From assembly GCA_963784065.1 (NCBI GenBank), contig CAWAQA010000004.1, positions 310,001 through 374,000 of the forward strand: a DNA stretch of 64,000 nt, in the 5' to 3' direction. This DNA is from CAWAQA01 sp963784065 (GTDB lineage Bacteria > Acidobacteriota > Vicinamibacteria > Vicinamibacterales > UBA2999). Under the pieces are notes generated by a model. It did no database searches, had not been told where the DNA came from, and was given only the letters and a program-made list of their open reading frames with translations. Shown piece after piece: positions 47,301 to 55,751 of this stretch (positions are counted from its first letter, which is position 1; the number at the start of each line of letters is the position of its first letter). The position numbers and the translations under genes are program-made.

Positions 47301-47875
47301 CCGCCGACGCGCCGGCCGATGAGGAGGCTGCAGCGGCCGGGTTCGCCCGGCCCGAAGCCGGTAACGGCCGCGTTGCCGACGACATCAGCATCGGCGGGAT
47401 CGTCTCCGGCCTGCGGCCGCTGAAGACACGCAAGGGCGATCGCATGTGCGTCTTCATGCTCGACGACAAGGACGGTGGCCTCGAGGTCATCGTCTTTCCG
47501 GAGGCGTTCAAGCAGTACGGCCACCTCGGCGAGAACGGCAACGTCGTTGTCGTCAAGGGAAAGTTCGAGAAGGACGAGGAGTCGGCGCGCCTCATCGCGT
47601 CCGAGATCATGCCGATCGAGCTCGTGCGCGAAAAGCTGGCGAAGTCAGTGGCAATCCGGTTGACGACGCCGCCGCACGACCGCGCGACGTTCGAGCGGCT
47701 CTGGGACCTGTTCGCGCAGCACAAGGGCGACCGCCGCGTGGCGTTCGTCATCGAGGAACGCGATCGGAAGGTCCGCGTCACGGCCGACGTGAGCGGGATT
47801 CGCGTGCGTCCCTCGGAACGGCTCGTCTCGGAGGTCGAAAAAATCTGTGGTGCCGGTTCGGTGAGCCTGAGATGA
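44303..47875 (+). CDS. dnaE: DNA polymerase III subunit alpha
   Basis: 1,190 residues, the normal length of DnaE1. The N-terminal PHP domain has HLHLHTEFSLLDG (residues 6-18) and VTEHGNMFS. The C-family polymerase core has GPGRGSAAGSLVAW and LPDIDVDFCERRR (catalytic Asp pair, about residue 405-415). The tandem helix-hairpin-helix region follows, with GFNKSHSTAYAFLAYQTAYL, and an OB-fold (ISIGGIVSGLRPLKTRKGDR) near residue 1030. It is the replicative polymerase catalytic subunit. The ATG at 44303 gives MSEFVHLHLH, the usual start; the frame is open further upstream into the repeat. Confidence 0.96.
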   Translation: MSEFVHLHLHTEFSLLDGACRIDELLDEAVKLKMPALAVTEHGNMFSSVVFHDHARARGLKPILGCEVYVAPGDRFDKSGPQTETNHLVLLAETDEGYKNLIKLVSAGYTEGFYYRPRIDKALLERHAKGLIGLSSCLKGEVASALRIEQARPALEAAARLRDILGQDNFFLEMQYQGIEEQRIVNKGLLPIASDLNLPIVATNDVHYLRQGDHQPHDILLCIGTGKTVNDAQRLRYTGDQFFLKTAAQMAEVFKDHLDALKNTLVVAERCNVTIPTGANHLPSFGVPEGYTLDQYFEHVVREGFTQRLTRLRQLAATGHLRHSVDEYERRLEYEIEMIKKMGYVGYFLIVWDFIRYAREEGIPVGPGRGSAAGSLVAWCMRITDVDPIDFGLIFERFLNPERVSLPDIDVDFCERRRGEVIDYVTRKYGRENVAQIITFGTMKAKAVVRDVGRALDMPYADVNNIAKQIPPALDMTLDKALAENPILKDMAAKDPRVKEVLDIGRRLEGMSRHASVHAAGVVIAPGPITDYAPLYKGQRDEITTQWNMKEVERVGLLKMDFLGLSTLTLIQDCLAEIKRTEGVELDIDTVPLDDPKTYKVFGDGAAYGIFQFESSGMRELLRKAKPERLDDLIALNALYRPGPLKSGMVDDFIARKQGLKEIKYELPQLEPILSDTYGVIAYQEQVMRIAQSLAGFSLGQADVLRKAMGKKDPKVMAMQREAFMAGARTLNVNEKKATKIFDLMEYFAGYGFNKSHSTAYAFLAYQTAYLKANYPWHFAAALLTIEAQNTDKLAMYLAECRDRGIPVLAPDVNESQLNFSVEPGRGVRFGLTAIKGLGEGAIRSILDARTRLGGRIASLHALCEILDMRLANKRVFEALVKAGACDSLAHGAADIAALMSTRARLFAAIEGACEQGARTQRDKELGQTDLFGGSDEHAPASVQLPGVPAWTEVELLNYERDTLGLFLTGHPIDRWADDLREYGARSIADLGLKKEPEAAADAPADEEAAAAGFARPEAGNGRVADDISIGGIVSGLRPLKTRKGDRMCVFMLDDKDGGLEVIVFPEAFKQYGHLGENGNVVVVKGKFEKDEESARLIASEIMPIELVREKLAKSVAIRLTTPPHDRATFERLWDLFAQHKGDRRVAFVIEERDRKVRVTADVSGIRVRPSERLVSEVEKICGAGSVSLR

Positions 47876-47995
47876 CCGGCTTCAACTCCGATATGTTCCG
47901 GCGCCGACATCCAGCTTCCAGAGAGGTGGCGCCGGGACGGGAGTTGGAGCACGCATCAGATTGGAGTTGGGCGTTGAGTGTGACCTACCCTGTCC

Positions 47996-48961
47996 ATGCC
48001 TGCTGACACACTGGAATTCGAAGAGCCGGTAGCGGTCCTGCTGAAGGAGATCGAGGCGCTCTCGATGCTCCCGCAGACACCCGAGCGCCAGCGATCGATT
48101 GAGAGCCTGCGTCGCCGCGTCGAGGAGGTCCGGGCGGATATCTACTCACGGTTGACGCCGTGGCAGCGCGTTCTGGTGGCACGGCACAGCAACCGGCCGA
48201 CGGTGCTGGACTACGTGAACCGCCTGTTCACGGAGTTCACCGAGCTCAGCGGGGACCGCCGGTTCGCGGACGACCACGCGATCGTCACCGGGTTCGCGCG
48301 ATACAAGGACGAGCCCGTGCTGGTGGTGGGCCACCACAAGGGGAGCGGCGGGGACACGAAGGATCGCGTCTACCGGAACTTCGGCTACGCGAAGCCGGAA
48401 GGCTACCGGAAGGCGTTGCGCGCGATGAAGCTGGCGGAAAAGTTCCAGCGGCCGGTGATCGCGTTCATCGACACGCCGGCGGCGTACCCGGGGGTGGAGT
48501 CGGAGGAGCGCGGGATCTCGGAAGCCATCGCGCTCAATCTGCGCGAGATGGCGGCGCTCGATACGCCGATCATCGTGCTGGTCCACGGCGAGGGCGGCAG
48601 CGGCGGCGCGCTCGGCATCGCGGTGGGGGACCGGATCCTGATGCACGAGTTCGCGATCTACAGCGTGATTCCGCCGGAAGGCTGCGCGGCGATCCTGTGG
48701 CGCGACTCGAACCGGAAGGTCGAGGCGGCCGACGCGTTGAAGCTGACGGCGCCCGACCTGCTCGGGTTCGGTGTCATCGACGAGATCGTGCGGGAGCCGA
48801 CAGGCGGGGCACACACCGACCATGAGCTCGCGGCGTCGCTGCTCGATTCCGCGCTCGAACGGTCCCTCAATGCCGTGTCGGCGATGGATTCGCAAACCCG
48901 GCTCGATGCGCGCTACGACAAGTTCCGCGCCATGGGCAACGTCGGAATAACCGAAGCATGA
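47996..48961 (+). CDS. accA: Acetyl-CoA carboxylase carboxyltransferase subunit alpha
   Basis: 321 residues, normal length. Blocks: LTPWQRVLVARHSNRPTVLD, VVGHHKGSGGDTKDRVYRNFG, KLAEKFQRPVIAFIDTPAAY, PGVESEERGISEAIALNL and the oxyanion-hole motif VHGEGGSGGALGIAVGDRIL, then YSVIPPEGCAAILWRD. With AccD it transfers carboxyl from biotin to acetyl-CoA in fatty-acid synthesis. It follows dnaE by 120 bases, and recJ overlaps its stop by 4 bases (ATGA). No accD is in the window. Confidence 0.95.
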   Translation: MPADTLEFEEPVAVLLKEIEALSMLPQTPERQRSIESLRRRVEEVRADIYSRLTPWQRVLVARHSNRPTVLDYVNRLFTEFTELSGDRRFADDHAIVTGFARYKDEPVLVVGHHKGSGGDTKDRVYRNFGYAKPEGYRKALRAMKLAEKFQRPVIAFIDTPAAYPGVESEERGISEAIALNLREMAALDTPIIVLVHGEGGSGGALGIAVGDRILMHEFAIYSVIPPEGCAAILWRDSNRKVEAADALKLTAPDLLGFGVIDEIVREPTGGAHTDHELAASLLDSALERSLNAVSAMDSQTRLDARYDKFRAMGNVGITEA

Positions 48962-50685
48962 AGGCGCCATTGATCTGGGCGGAGAAGCCATGTGACGACC
49001 ACGCGGTGGCGCGGCTCGCGGCCGAGCTGCAGGTGTCGCCCGTCACGGCGCGTCTCCTGTGCATCCGCGGACTCGGCGACATCGATCAGGCGCGGCGGTT
49101 CCTTGCGCCATCGCTCGACGACCTGCACGATCCGTTCGGCCTGGCCGACATGTCCGTGGCGGTGGATCGCATCCTCGGCGCGATCGCGCGCAAGGAGCGC
49201 ATCGCCATCCACGGCGACTACGACGTGGACGGCGTCACCTCCACCGTGATCCTGCGCCGCGCTCTCGAGCTGCTCGGCGCCGACGTCATCCACTTCCTTC
49301 CCGAGCGCTTCCGCGACGGTTACGGGCTTCAGCCGGCCGCACTCGACCGGCTGCACGCCGACGGTGTGCTCCTCGTCATCTCAGTGGACTGCGGGATCCG
49401 CGCCGCCGACGCGGCGCTGCGGGCGCGCGCGCTTGGCCTCGACCTGATCATCACGGATCACCACGAGCCTGATACGGAGCTGCCGAAGGCGCTGGCGGTG
49501 ATCAACCCGAAGCGTCACGACTGCACGTACGCCGACAAGAACCTCGCCGGTGTTGGCGTCGCCCTGAAGCTCGTGCAGGCGCTGTGCATGAAGACGGGCC
49601 GCACCGGCTGGATTCCCGCGTTCGTCAAGATCGCGGCGATCGGCACGCTGGCCGACGTGGTGCCCCTCCGGGGCGAGAACCGCGTCATCGCCAAGCTTGG
49701 CCTGGGGATGCTTTCCGCCGGGCCGCACAAGGTCGGCGTCCGATCACTGCTCGACGCCTGTGGACTCACAGGCAGGGAGATTGACAGCTATCACATCGGC
49801 TTCGTGGTGGCGCCACGGATCAACGCCGCCGGACGCATGAGCACGCCGGACATCGCCGCGCGTCTGCTGCTGGCGTCGGACGAAGGGATGGCCGCCGAAG
49901 CGCGCGAGCTTGCCGGGCAGCTCAACGCCGAGAACATCCGGCGCCAGCAGGAAGAGGCCGAGATTGTCACGCAGGCGAAGACGGCCGTCGAGACAGACCT
50001 CGAGATCGGCTCCCGCACCGTCATCGTGGTCGCCGGCGAGGGATGGCACCGCGGCGTGATTGGCATCGTGGCCTCCAAGCTGGTCGACGCATTCCACCGG
50101 CCGGCGATCGTGCTGTCGGTGGACGGTGACGTCGCGCACGGATCGTGCCGAAGCATCCCTTCGTTCAACATGCTCGGCGCCCTCGAGTCGTGCGGCGAGT
50201 TGATGACGAAGTTCGGCGGCCACAAGCAGGCCGCGGGCCTCACGATTGCCGCGTCGCGAATCCGGGATCTGCGCGCCGGGGTCAACGCCTACGCGGATGC
50301 GTGTCTCGGCCCCGACGACCTGCGCCCGCGCCTGTGGATCGACGGCGCGCTGGCATTCCGATCCATCAGCGCGCAGGTCGCGTCGGAACTGGTCTCGCTG
50401 GCCCCGTTCGGAGCGGGCAATCCCAGCCCGATGTTTGGTACGAGTGGCGTGGAGATCGTGGATGGGCCACGCCTGATCAAGGACCGTCATCTCAAGATGG
50501 CGTTCAAGCAGGACGGCCGGATCCTGCGCGGCATCGCCTGGCGCGCCTCGGAACGCGAAGGGTTCGTCACCGAGCACCGCGCCGCCATCGACCTCGCCTT
50601 TTCGCTCGAGCAGGACACCTGGAACGGGGAACGGTACCTGCAGCTCTCGGTGGCGGACTTCAGGGCGCCAACATCTTCCGGCTGA
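48958..50685 (+). CDS. recJ: Single-stranded-DNA-specific exonuclease RecJ
   Basis: 575 residues. DHH phosphoesterase motifs: IHGDYDVDGVTST (residues 84-96), VISVDCGIR and IITDHHEPDTELP with the DHH triad. The DHHA1 domain has SFNMLGALESCGELMTKFGG and GGHKQAAGLTI, and the OB-fold at the C-terminus ends MAFKQDGRILRGIAW. It degrades ssDNA 5'-3' in recombination and mismatch repair. It is translationally coupled to accA. The frame is intact. Confidence 0.95.
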   Translation: MKAPLIWAEKPCDDHAVARLAAELQVSPVTARLLCIRGLGDIDQARRFLAPSLDDLHDPFGLADMSVAVDRILGAIARKERIAIHGDYDVDGVTSTVILRRALELLGADVIHFLPERFRDGYGLQPAALDRLHADGVLLVISVDCGIRAADAALRARALGLDLIITDHHEPDTELPKALAVINPKRHDCTYADKNLAGVGVALKLVQALCMKTGRTGWIPAFVKIAAIGTLADVVPLRGENRVIAKLGLGMLSAGPHKVGVRSLLDACGLTGREIDSYHIGFVVAPRINAAGRMSTPDIAARLLLASDEGMAAEARELAGQLNAENIRRQQEEAEIVTQAKTAVETDLEIGSRTVIVVAGEGWHRGVIGIVASKLVDAFHRPAIVLSVDGDVAHGSCRSIPSFNMLGALESCGELMTKFGGHKQAAGLTIAASRIRDLRAGVNAYADACLGPDDLRPRLWIDGALAFRSISAQVASELVSLAPFGAGNPSPMFGTSGVEIVDGPRLIKDRHLKMAFKQDGRILRGIAWRASEREGFVTEHRAAIDLAFSLEQDTWNGERYLQLSVADFRAPTSSG

Positions 50686-50751
50686 AGCAGCGACCCGCAC
50701 CTCCGGTCGATGGTCCTCGATTGAGGTTCTTCAACCGAATGCACCTGTCGC

Positions 50752-50852
50752 AGGGGCCGGCTTCAGCACGGAACAGAGCTCTCGTAGGGGCCGGCTTCAG
50801 CCGGCCCTTGGCGCAACCGATCGAGACGCAGGTCGGGCGCTAAAGCCGGCCC
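50752..50852. repeat. GGGGCCGGCTTCAGCCGGCC palindrome cluster
   Basis: After recJ are at least three copies or part-copies: CAGGGGCCGGCTTCAGCACG, TAGGGGCCGGCTTCAGCCGG (continuing CCCTT) and the reverse arm CTAAAGCCGGCCCTCC. The middle copy forms a near-perfect hairpin. This is the best example in the window of the family also seen at 13155 and 33708. Confidence 0.75.
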
Positions 50853-50909
50853 TCCGATCGATTGACTGCGGGAGACAGTAGACTGGAGGCAGGATCGGGG
50901 GGAGAACAG

Positions 50910-51059
50910 ATGAGCGCACAGAAGGACCTGGAGGGCCTGGGCAGTTACGAGGCTTCGTGCAGGTTCCGCGAGATCGCCGAAGCGCTCGATCGTGCCCGAC
51001 GCCACGATCGCACGGGAGGCGGAGGCGAAGGACACGTCTCGGGATTCGTTGCAGCGTGA
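50910..51059 (+). CDS. Possible small charged protein, 49 aa
   Basis: A purine-rich GGGGGGAGAACAG precedes ATG 50910. The peptide is hydrophilic (SAQKDLEGLGSYEASCRFRE, then IAEALDRARRHDR) and Gly-rich at its end. A second reading in another frame (VPDATIAREAEAKDTSRDSL, ending at a TAA near 51101) would give an alternative, longer charged tail if a base is missing near 50990. It resembles no family known to me. It may be real, given the ribosome binding site, but evidence is thin. Confidence 0.3.
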   Translation: MSAQKDLEGLGSYEASCRFREIAEALDRARRHDRTGGGGEGHVSGFVAA

Positions 51060-51191
51060 GCGCACGCGAGAAGCCGGCGACGCCGACCCGGGCGATTCGT
51101 AATTCGCGATGGTGATCGCCGGATTCAGGCCTCTAAATCGCGCTTCGCGAACCGCAGATCACGATCCTCCCTGTTATCCTGTAACTCACCG

Positions 51192-53519
51192 ATGAGATGG
51201 CAGAAAAGGGCTCGCTTCGGCGTGGCGGTCTTCGGGATCGCGTGCGCGATTGCCGTATACGCGGCCATCGGCGAGCGTGCGGCCGGGACACCCCCGGCCG
51301 CGCCTGCGCGCATCGATCCGAAGGCCATCATCGAGAGCGAGGGCGCACAGCTCCAGCAGGAACGCGGCGCCGAGCGTGACTTCGACATCAAGTCCGACCG
51401 CCAGCTCGCCTACGAGGACGGCTCCACCAAGCTCATCGGAGTCGAGATCCACGTCCGCGGCCGCCGCGGGCGTGATTTCGTCCTCACCGGACGTGAAGCG
51501 CAGGCTGGCCAGAACCAGGACGACCTGCAGCTCGCCGGCGCCGTCAAGCTCGCGGCGAGCGACGGCTTCGTGCTCACCGCCGAAAGTGCGTCCTTCAGCC
51601 GCGGCGACGGCATCGTGCGCGCTCCGGGACCGATCGCGTTCGAGAAGGGACGGATGTCCGGCTCTGGCGTCGGGATGTCCTACGACCAGGAGAACGACGT
51701 CGTGTCGCTGCTCGAGCAGGCGCGGGTGAAGACGGCAAACGAGAACGGCACCACCCAGATGGAGTTCACAGCCGGCTCCGCGGTGTTGAATCGTCTCCAG
51801 GACTACCTGACGCTCGAGGGCAGCGTGCACGCCCTGCGCGGGGAACAGGTGTTCGACGCTGACCGCGGCACGGCGCGTCTGACAACGGGCGAAGACGCCG
51901 TCACCTTCATCGAGCTCCGCGGCAACGCCCGCGTGGCCGGGGGAAGCGGGACGCTCGATGCGATGAGTGCCCGCGACATCGATCTCGACTACACCGACGA
52001 CGGCCAGACGCTCGAGCGCGTGCTGCTGACCGGCAGTGCGGCGCTGGCGATGACCGGGCAGAACGGCGGCAGCGGCCGCCAGATGATCGGCGAGACGCTC
52101 GACGTCGTGCTCGCCCCCGACGGTGCGGTGACGAAAGCCACGGGCCGCGAGAAGGTGCAGCTCGACATGCCGGCCTCCGATGGCGTCGCCGCTCGAACGG
52201 TCAAGTCGAGGTTGCTCGATGCCGACGGCGAGCCGGGCAAGGGCCTGACGGCGGCACGCTTCACCGACAACGTGGAGTATCGGGAGGAAGCGCGTCAGGG
52301 GGCGGCGCCGCGCGCGGCGCGCTCGAACGCGCTGCAGGTGACCTTCGAGGACGATGCGATCGACAGCGCCGTGTTCACCGGCAGCGTGCGATTCGCCGAG
52401 GAGGGGCTGCAGGCGTCCGGCGCCGAGGCTCGCTACGACCCGAACGAGGGTCGCCTGCGTATCACCGGCATCGATGCGGGGGGGCCGCCGCGCGTCGCGG
52501 ATGAGCAGATCACGATCGAGGCGCAGAAGAGCATCGACGTGACGCTCGAGGATCGCGGCATGAGCGCCGTCGGCGTCGTGAAGACATCGCTGCGCTCAGG
52601 TGGCCGCACACTTGCGGGACGCGGCCGCGGCGCCGGCTCGGCCCGCGCGTCGCGCCTCCCGGGCCTGCTCAAGAACGAGGAGCCCGCCAACGTCTGGGCC
52701 GACGCCCTCCAGTACGAAGGTGGCGCCGGCAAGGCGGTCTACAGCGGCGACGCGAGGCTCTGGCAGGGCGAAACGGCCATCCGGGCAGACGTCATCACCA
52801 TCGACCAGAACAACGGCGACCTCGCCGCGGTCGGCTCGGCGCGCTCGACCCTCGTGTTCGATAACGGCATCTCGCAGGGCCGCGCCGCTGAAATCCGCTA
52901 CGACGACGCGAAGCGCGTCATCGGTTATTCGAACCCCATCCTGTCCTCGCTGCCGGCAGCGGCTGGCGGACGAGGAGCCGCACCGGCAAGCCCGTCTCCC
53001 GCAGCGCCGGCAATTCCGCCCACCGGTGCACCGGCTCTCCCGCCGACCGCGTTACCGGCAAGCCCGCCCACCGTTGCACCGGCAAGCCCGCCCACCGTTG
53101 CACCGGCAGGCCCGTCCACCGTTGCACCGGCAGGCCCGCCCGGCGTCGCACCGGTTGTCCCGCTCGTCACCTCGGCCCTGTTGAGTGGACCGCAGGGCGA
53201 TCTGCGCGCGAATCGGATCGAGGTGATCCTCGCGCGGAACGGCAGCCGCGTGGAGCGGCTCGAGGCGTACACCGATGTCAGCGCCCGCGTCGATACGCGG
53301 CTCGCCACCGGCGGGCGCCTCACGTACTACGCCGAGGACGAGCGTTACGTGCTGGTCGGCGCGTCGCCGGTGCCGGTGAAGGTCGTGGACATCTGCCGCT
53401 CGACGAGCGGCAAGACGGTGACGTTCTTCAAGACGGCCGATCGGATCATCGTCGACGGCAACGAGGAGATTCGCACGCAGACGAAGAGCGGCGGACCGTG
53501 CTCCGCGCCCGCGCGCTGA
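51192..53519 (+). CDS. LptC-LptA fusion, LPS-export periplasmic bridge protein
   Basis: 775 residues, about four times a single LptC or LptA. ATG 51192; one N-terminal membrane anchor (FGVAVFGIACAIAVYAAIG, residues 8-27). An LptC-like region follows (IKSDRQLAYEDGSTKLIGVE, LTAESASFSRGDGIVRAPGP), then OstA/LptA-like beta-jellyroll strands repeated along the protein (FTGSVRFAEEGLQASGAEAR, VYSGDARLWQGETAIRADVI, TLVFDNGISQGRAAEIRYD). An Ala/Pro-rich stretch (about residues 598-653) breaks the jellyroll before a final LptA-like block (LRANRIEVILARNGSRVERL). It carries LPS from the inner membrane to LptD. lptB follows directly after its stop, which supports the assignment. Confidence 0.8.
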   Translation: MRWQKRARFGVAVFGIACAIAVYAAIGERAAGTPPAAPARIDPKAIIESEGAQLQQERGAERDFDIKSDRQLAYEDGSTKLIGVEIHVRGRRGRDFVLTGREAQAGQNQDDLQLAGAVKLAASDGFVLTAESASFSRGDGIVRAPGPIAFEKGRMSGSGVGMSYDQENDVVSLLEQARVKTANENGTTQMEFTAGSAVLNRLQDYLTLEGSVHALRGEQVFDADRGTARLTTGEDAVTFIELRGNARVAGGSGTLDAMSARDIDLDYTDDGQTLERVLLTGSAALAMTGQNGGSGRQMIGETLDVVLAPDGAVTKATGREKVQLDMPASDGVAARTVKSRLLDADGEPGKGLTAARFTDNVEYREEARQGAAPRAARSNALQVTFEDDAIDSAVFTGSVRFAEEGLQASGAEARYDPNEGRLRITGIDAGGPPRVADEQITIEAQKSIDVTLEDRGMSAVGVVKTSLRSGGRTLAGRGRGAGSARASRLPGLLKNEEPANVWADALQYEGGAGKAVYSGDARLWQGETAIRADVITIDQNNGDLAAVGSARSTLVFDNGISQGRAAEIRYDDAKRVIGYSNPILSSLPAAAGGRGAAPASPSPAAPAIPPTGAPALPPTALPASPPTVAPASPPTVAPAGPSTVAPAGPPGVAPVVPLVTSALLSGPQGDLRANRIEVILARNGSRVERLEAYTDVSARVDTRLATGGRLTYYAEDERYVLVGASPVPVKVVDICRSTSGKTVTFFKTADRIIVDGNEEIRTQTKSGGPCSAPAR
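52982..53149 (+). repeat. Seven 24-bp tandem units in the LptC/LptA gene
   Basis: Units of exactly 24 bases begin at 52982, 53006, 53030, 53054, 53078, 53102 and 53126. The first three are degenerate; those at 53054 and 53078 are identical and the next two are close. Each encodes eight residues of the type PASPPTVA, giving an Ala/Pro-rich linker. The exact 24-base period keeps the reading frame. Confidence 0.85.
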
Positions 53520-54258
53520 ATGTCCACCCACACGTCGACGCTCTGCACCCAGGCGCTCACGAAGTCGTACAGCGGACGCACCGTCTGTACGGGGCGTGAG
53601 CCTGGACGTGGCATCCGGGGAGGTGGTCGGCCTGCTCGGGCCGAATGGCGCGGGCAAGACCACGACGTTCTACATGACGGTCGGGCTCACGGTGCCCGAT
53701 TCGGGACGCGTGATCCTCGACGGCGAGGATGTCACCGATGACCCGATGTATGTGCGCGCGCGAAAGGGTATCGGCTACCTGCCGCAGGAGCCGTCGATCT
53801 TCCGTGGCCTCTCCGTGGAACAGAACATCATGGCCATCCTCGAGACCCTCGATCTCGACGCCGCCGGACGGCGCGAGCGGCTGCGCGAGCTGCTCGCCGA
53901 GCTGAACCTGACGCCTCTCGCCAAGGCACCGGCTTACACACTCTCGGGTGGCGAACGCCGGCGCGCCGAGATCACGCGCGCGCTCGTCATCTCGCCGCGG
54001 TTCATCCTGCTCGACGAGCCGTTCGCGGGCATCGATCCGATCGCCGTGACGGATATCCAGAAGATCATCTTCCACCTGAAGGAGCGCGGGATCGGCGTGC
54101 TGATCACCGATCACAACGTCCGCGAGACGCTCCGCATCACGGACCGGGCATACATCGTGCACGACGGCGTAATCTTTCGGAGCGGCACGCCCGATTCACT
54201 CGCCGCTGACGAAGAAGTGCGCCGGATTTATTTGGGAGCCGACTTCCGGCTGGACTAA
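53520..54258 (+). CDS. lptB: LPS export ABC transporter ATPase LptB, one frameshift near the start
   Basis: About 246 residues from ATG 53520, which immediately follows the lptC/A stop. A shift near 53592 joins LTKSYSGRTV to the main frame (VSLDVASGEVVGLLGPNGAG). Walker A GPNGAGKTTTFYMTVG, Q-loop GYLPQEPSIFRGLSV, signature LSGGERRRAEITRAL, Walker B FILLDEPFAGIDPIAV and switch His TDHNVRETL are all present. The pattern SIFRGLSVEQNIMAILE is specific to LptB. It powers LPS extraction with LptFG, which are not in the window. Confidence 0.9.
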
Positions 54259-54285
54259 GATGACCTCTGGTAGACGACGCTAGAC

Positions 54286-55707
54286 ATGGCGATTTCGCAG
54301 AAACTGCACACAAAGCTCGTCCAGAAGCTGATTCTGACGCCGTCGCTTCAGCAGGCGATCAAGCTCCTTCCGATGTCCACGCTCGAGCTCTCCGAACTTC
54401 TCAACCAGGAGATGGTCGAGAACCCGATGCTCGAGGAAGTTCCCACGGAAGAGCTTCAGCCGGTCGAAGCGGCGCAGGAAAAACAGGAAGAGAAGAAACC
54501 CGAGAACAAGGACACCTGGGACGATCAGGATTACGAGTACTTCTTCGGCGACTATCTCGACGACGGCTACCGCCCGCGCACGCCGACCGAGGTCAAGGAG
54601 CTGCCGCCGATCGAGAACACGCTCTCGAGTACCGCCTCGCTCTCGGACCACCTCCTCTGGCAGCTCTCGATGCAGACCGACGATGCGGCCATGCGCGAAA
54701 TCGGCGAGGCGATCATCGGCAACCTCGATGACGACGGTTATCTCGTCGCCACGGTCGACGAGCTCGCGGGCATGGGCCCGTGGCCGACCGAAGTGGTCGA
54801 GCGCGCGCTCAAGCTGGTTCAGGGCTTCGACCCGATCGGCGTCGCCAGCCGCGACCTGCAGGAATGCCTGCTGCTCCAATTACGTCATCTCGGCATGTCC
54901 GGTACGCCGTCCGAGCGGATCGTCACGGAGCACATGCGGCTCCTGCAGAACCACCAGGTGCCCGAGCTCGCGCGCAAGCTCGGGATGTCGATCGACGATC
55001 TCAAACAGCACATCGAGCTGATCCGCCACCTCGATCCGAAACCCGGCAGCCGGCTGAACCCGTCGCAGTCCCAGTACGTGATCCCCGACGTCTACATCGT
55101 GAAGGTCGAGGATCAGTACGTGGCCGTGCTCAACGAGGAAGGCCTGCCGCAGCTCAGGATCAGTCCGGTGTACCGGCGCCTGCTCGACAAGAGCGCGGTG
55201 GAGAACACGGACGAGACACGCGCCTACGTGAAGGACAAGTTCCGCTCGGCGCTGTGGCTGATCAAGTCGGTGGAGCAGCGGCAGAAGACGATTCACAAGG
55301 TCGCCAGCAGCATCATCAACTTCCAGCGCGACTTCCTCGACCACGGCATCGAGTATCTGCGTCCGCTCGTCCTGCGCGACGTCGCCAACGACATCGGGAT
55401 GCACGAGTCCACGGTGAGCCGCGTCGTCACCAACAAGTACATGCACACGCCGCAAGGCGTGTTCGAGATGAAGTACTTCTTCCACAGCGGCATTGCCAGC
55501 TCGTACGGCGAGGCGGTCTCGTCCGTGACGATCAAGCAGCGCATCCGGAAGATCATCGAACAGGAGGATCCGCGCAAGCCGCTGAGCGACTCGAAGATCG
55601 TCAGCATCCTCCAGCGCGAGGGCCTCGAGCTGGCGCGGCGCACGATCGCCAAGTACCGGGAGGAACTGAAGATCCCCACCTCCAACCAGCGCAAAGTCCT
55701 CTATTAG
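54286..55707 (+). CDS. rpoN: RNA polymerase sigma-54 factor
   Basis: 473 residues, normal length. Region I (LVQKLILTPSLQQAIKLLPM, LSELLNQEMVENPMLEE), acidic region II, core-binding domain (IGNLDDDGYLVATVDELAGM, GFDPIGVASRDLQECLLLQL), HTH (SIINFQRDFLDHGIEYLRPL, DVANDIGMHESTVSRVVTNK) and the RpoN box ARRTIAKYRE at 450-459. It directs transcription from -24/-12 promoters activated by enhancer-binding proteins. It follows lptB by 27 bases, the conserved lptB-rpoN-hpf order of many bacteria. Confidence 0.95.
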   Translation: MAISQKLHTKLVQKLILTPSLQQAIKLLPMSTLELSELLNQEMVENPMLEEVPTEELQPVEAAQEKQEEKKPENKDTWDDQDYEYFFGDYLDDGYRPRTPTEVKELPPIENTLSSTASLSDHLLWQLSMQTDDAAMREIGEAIIGNLDDDGYLVATVDELAGMGPWPTEVVERALKLVQGFDPIGVASRDLQECLLLQLRHLGMSGTPSERIVTEHMRLLQNHQVPELARKLGMSIDDLKQHIELIRHLDPKPGSRLNPSQSQYVIPDVYIVKVEDQYVAVLNEEGLPQLRISPVYRRLLDKSAVENTDETRAYVKDKFRSALWLIKSVEQRQKTIHKVASSIINFQRDFLDHGIEYLRPLVLRDVANDIGMHESTVSRVVTNKYMHTPQGVFEMKYFFHSGIASSYGEAVSSVTIKQRIRKIIEQEDPRKPLSDSKIVSILQREGLELARRTIAKYREELKIPTSNQRKVLY

Positions 55708-55751
55708 CCGTGAGCCGTGGGCCTTGTGCCCTTGATTCCGATTGACTCGCC

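Noticed and set aside
45836..47524. A 562-residue open frame on the minus strand within dnaE
   Set aside because: It is antisense to an intact, fully conserved dnaE. Long opposite-strand frames are expected in GC-rich DNA, and the product has no recognisable motif.
52982..53149. Possible CRISPR-like array near lptB
   Set aside because: Direct 24-base units abut without spacers and keep a reading frame.
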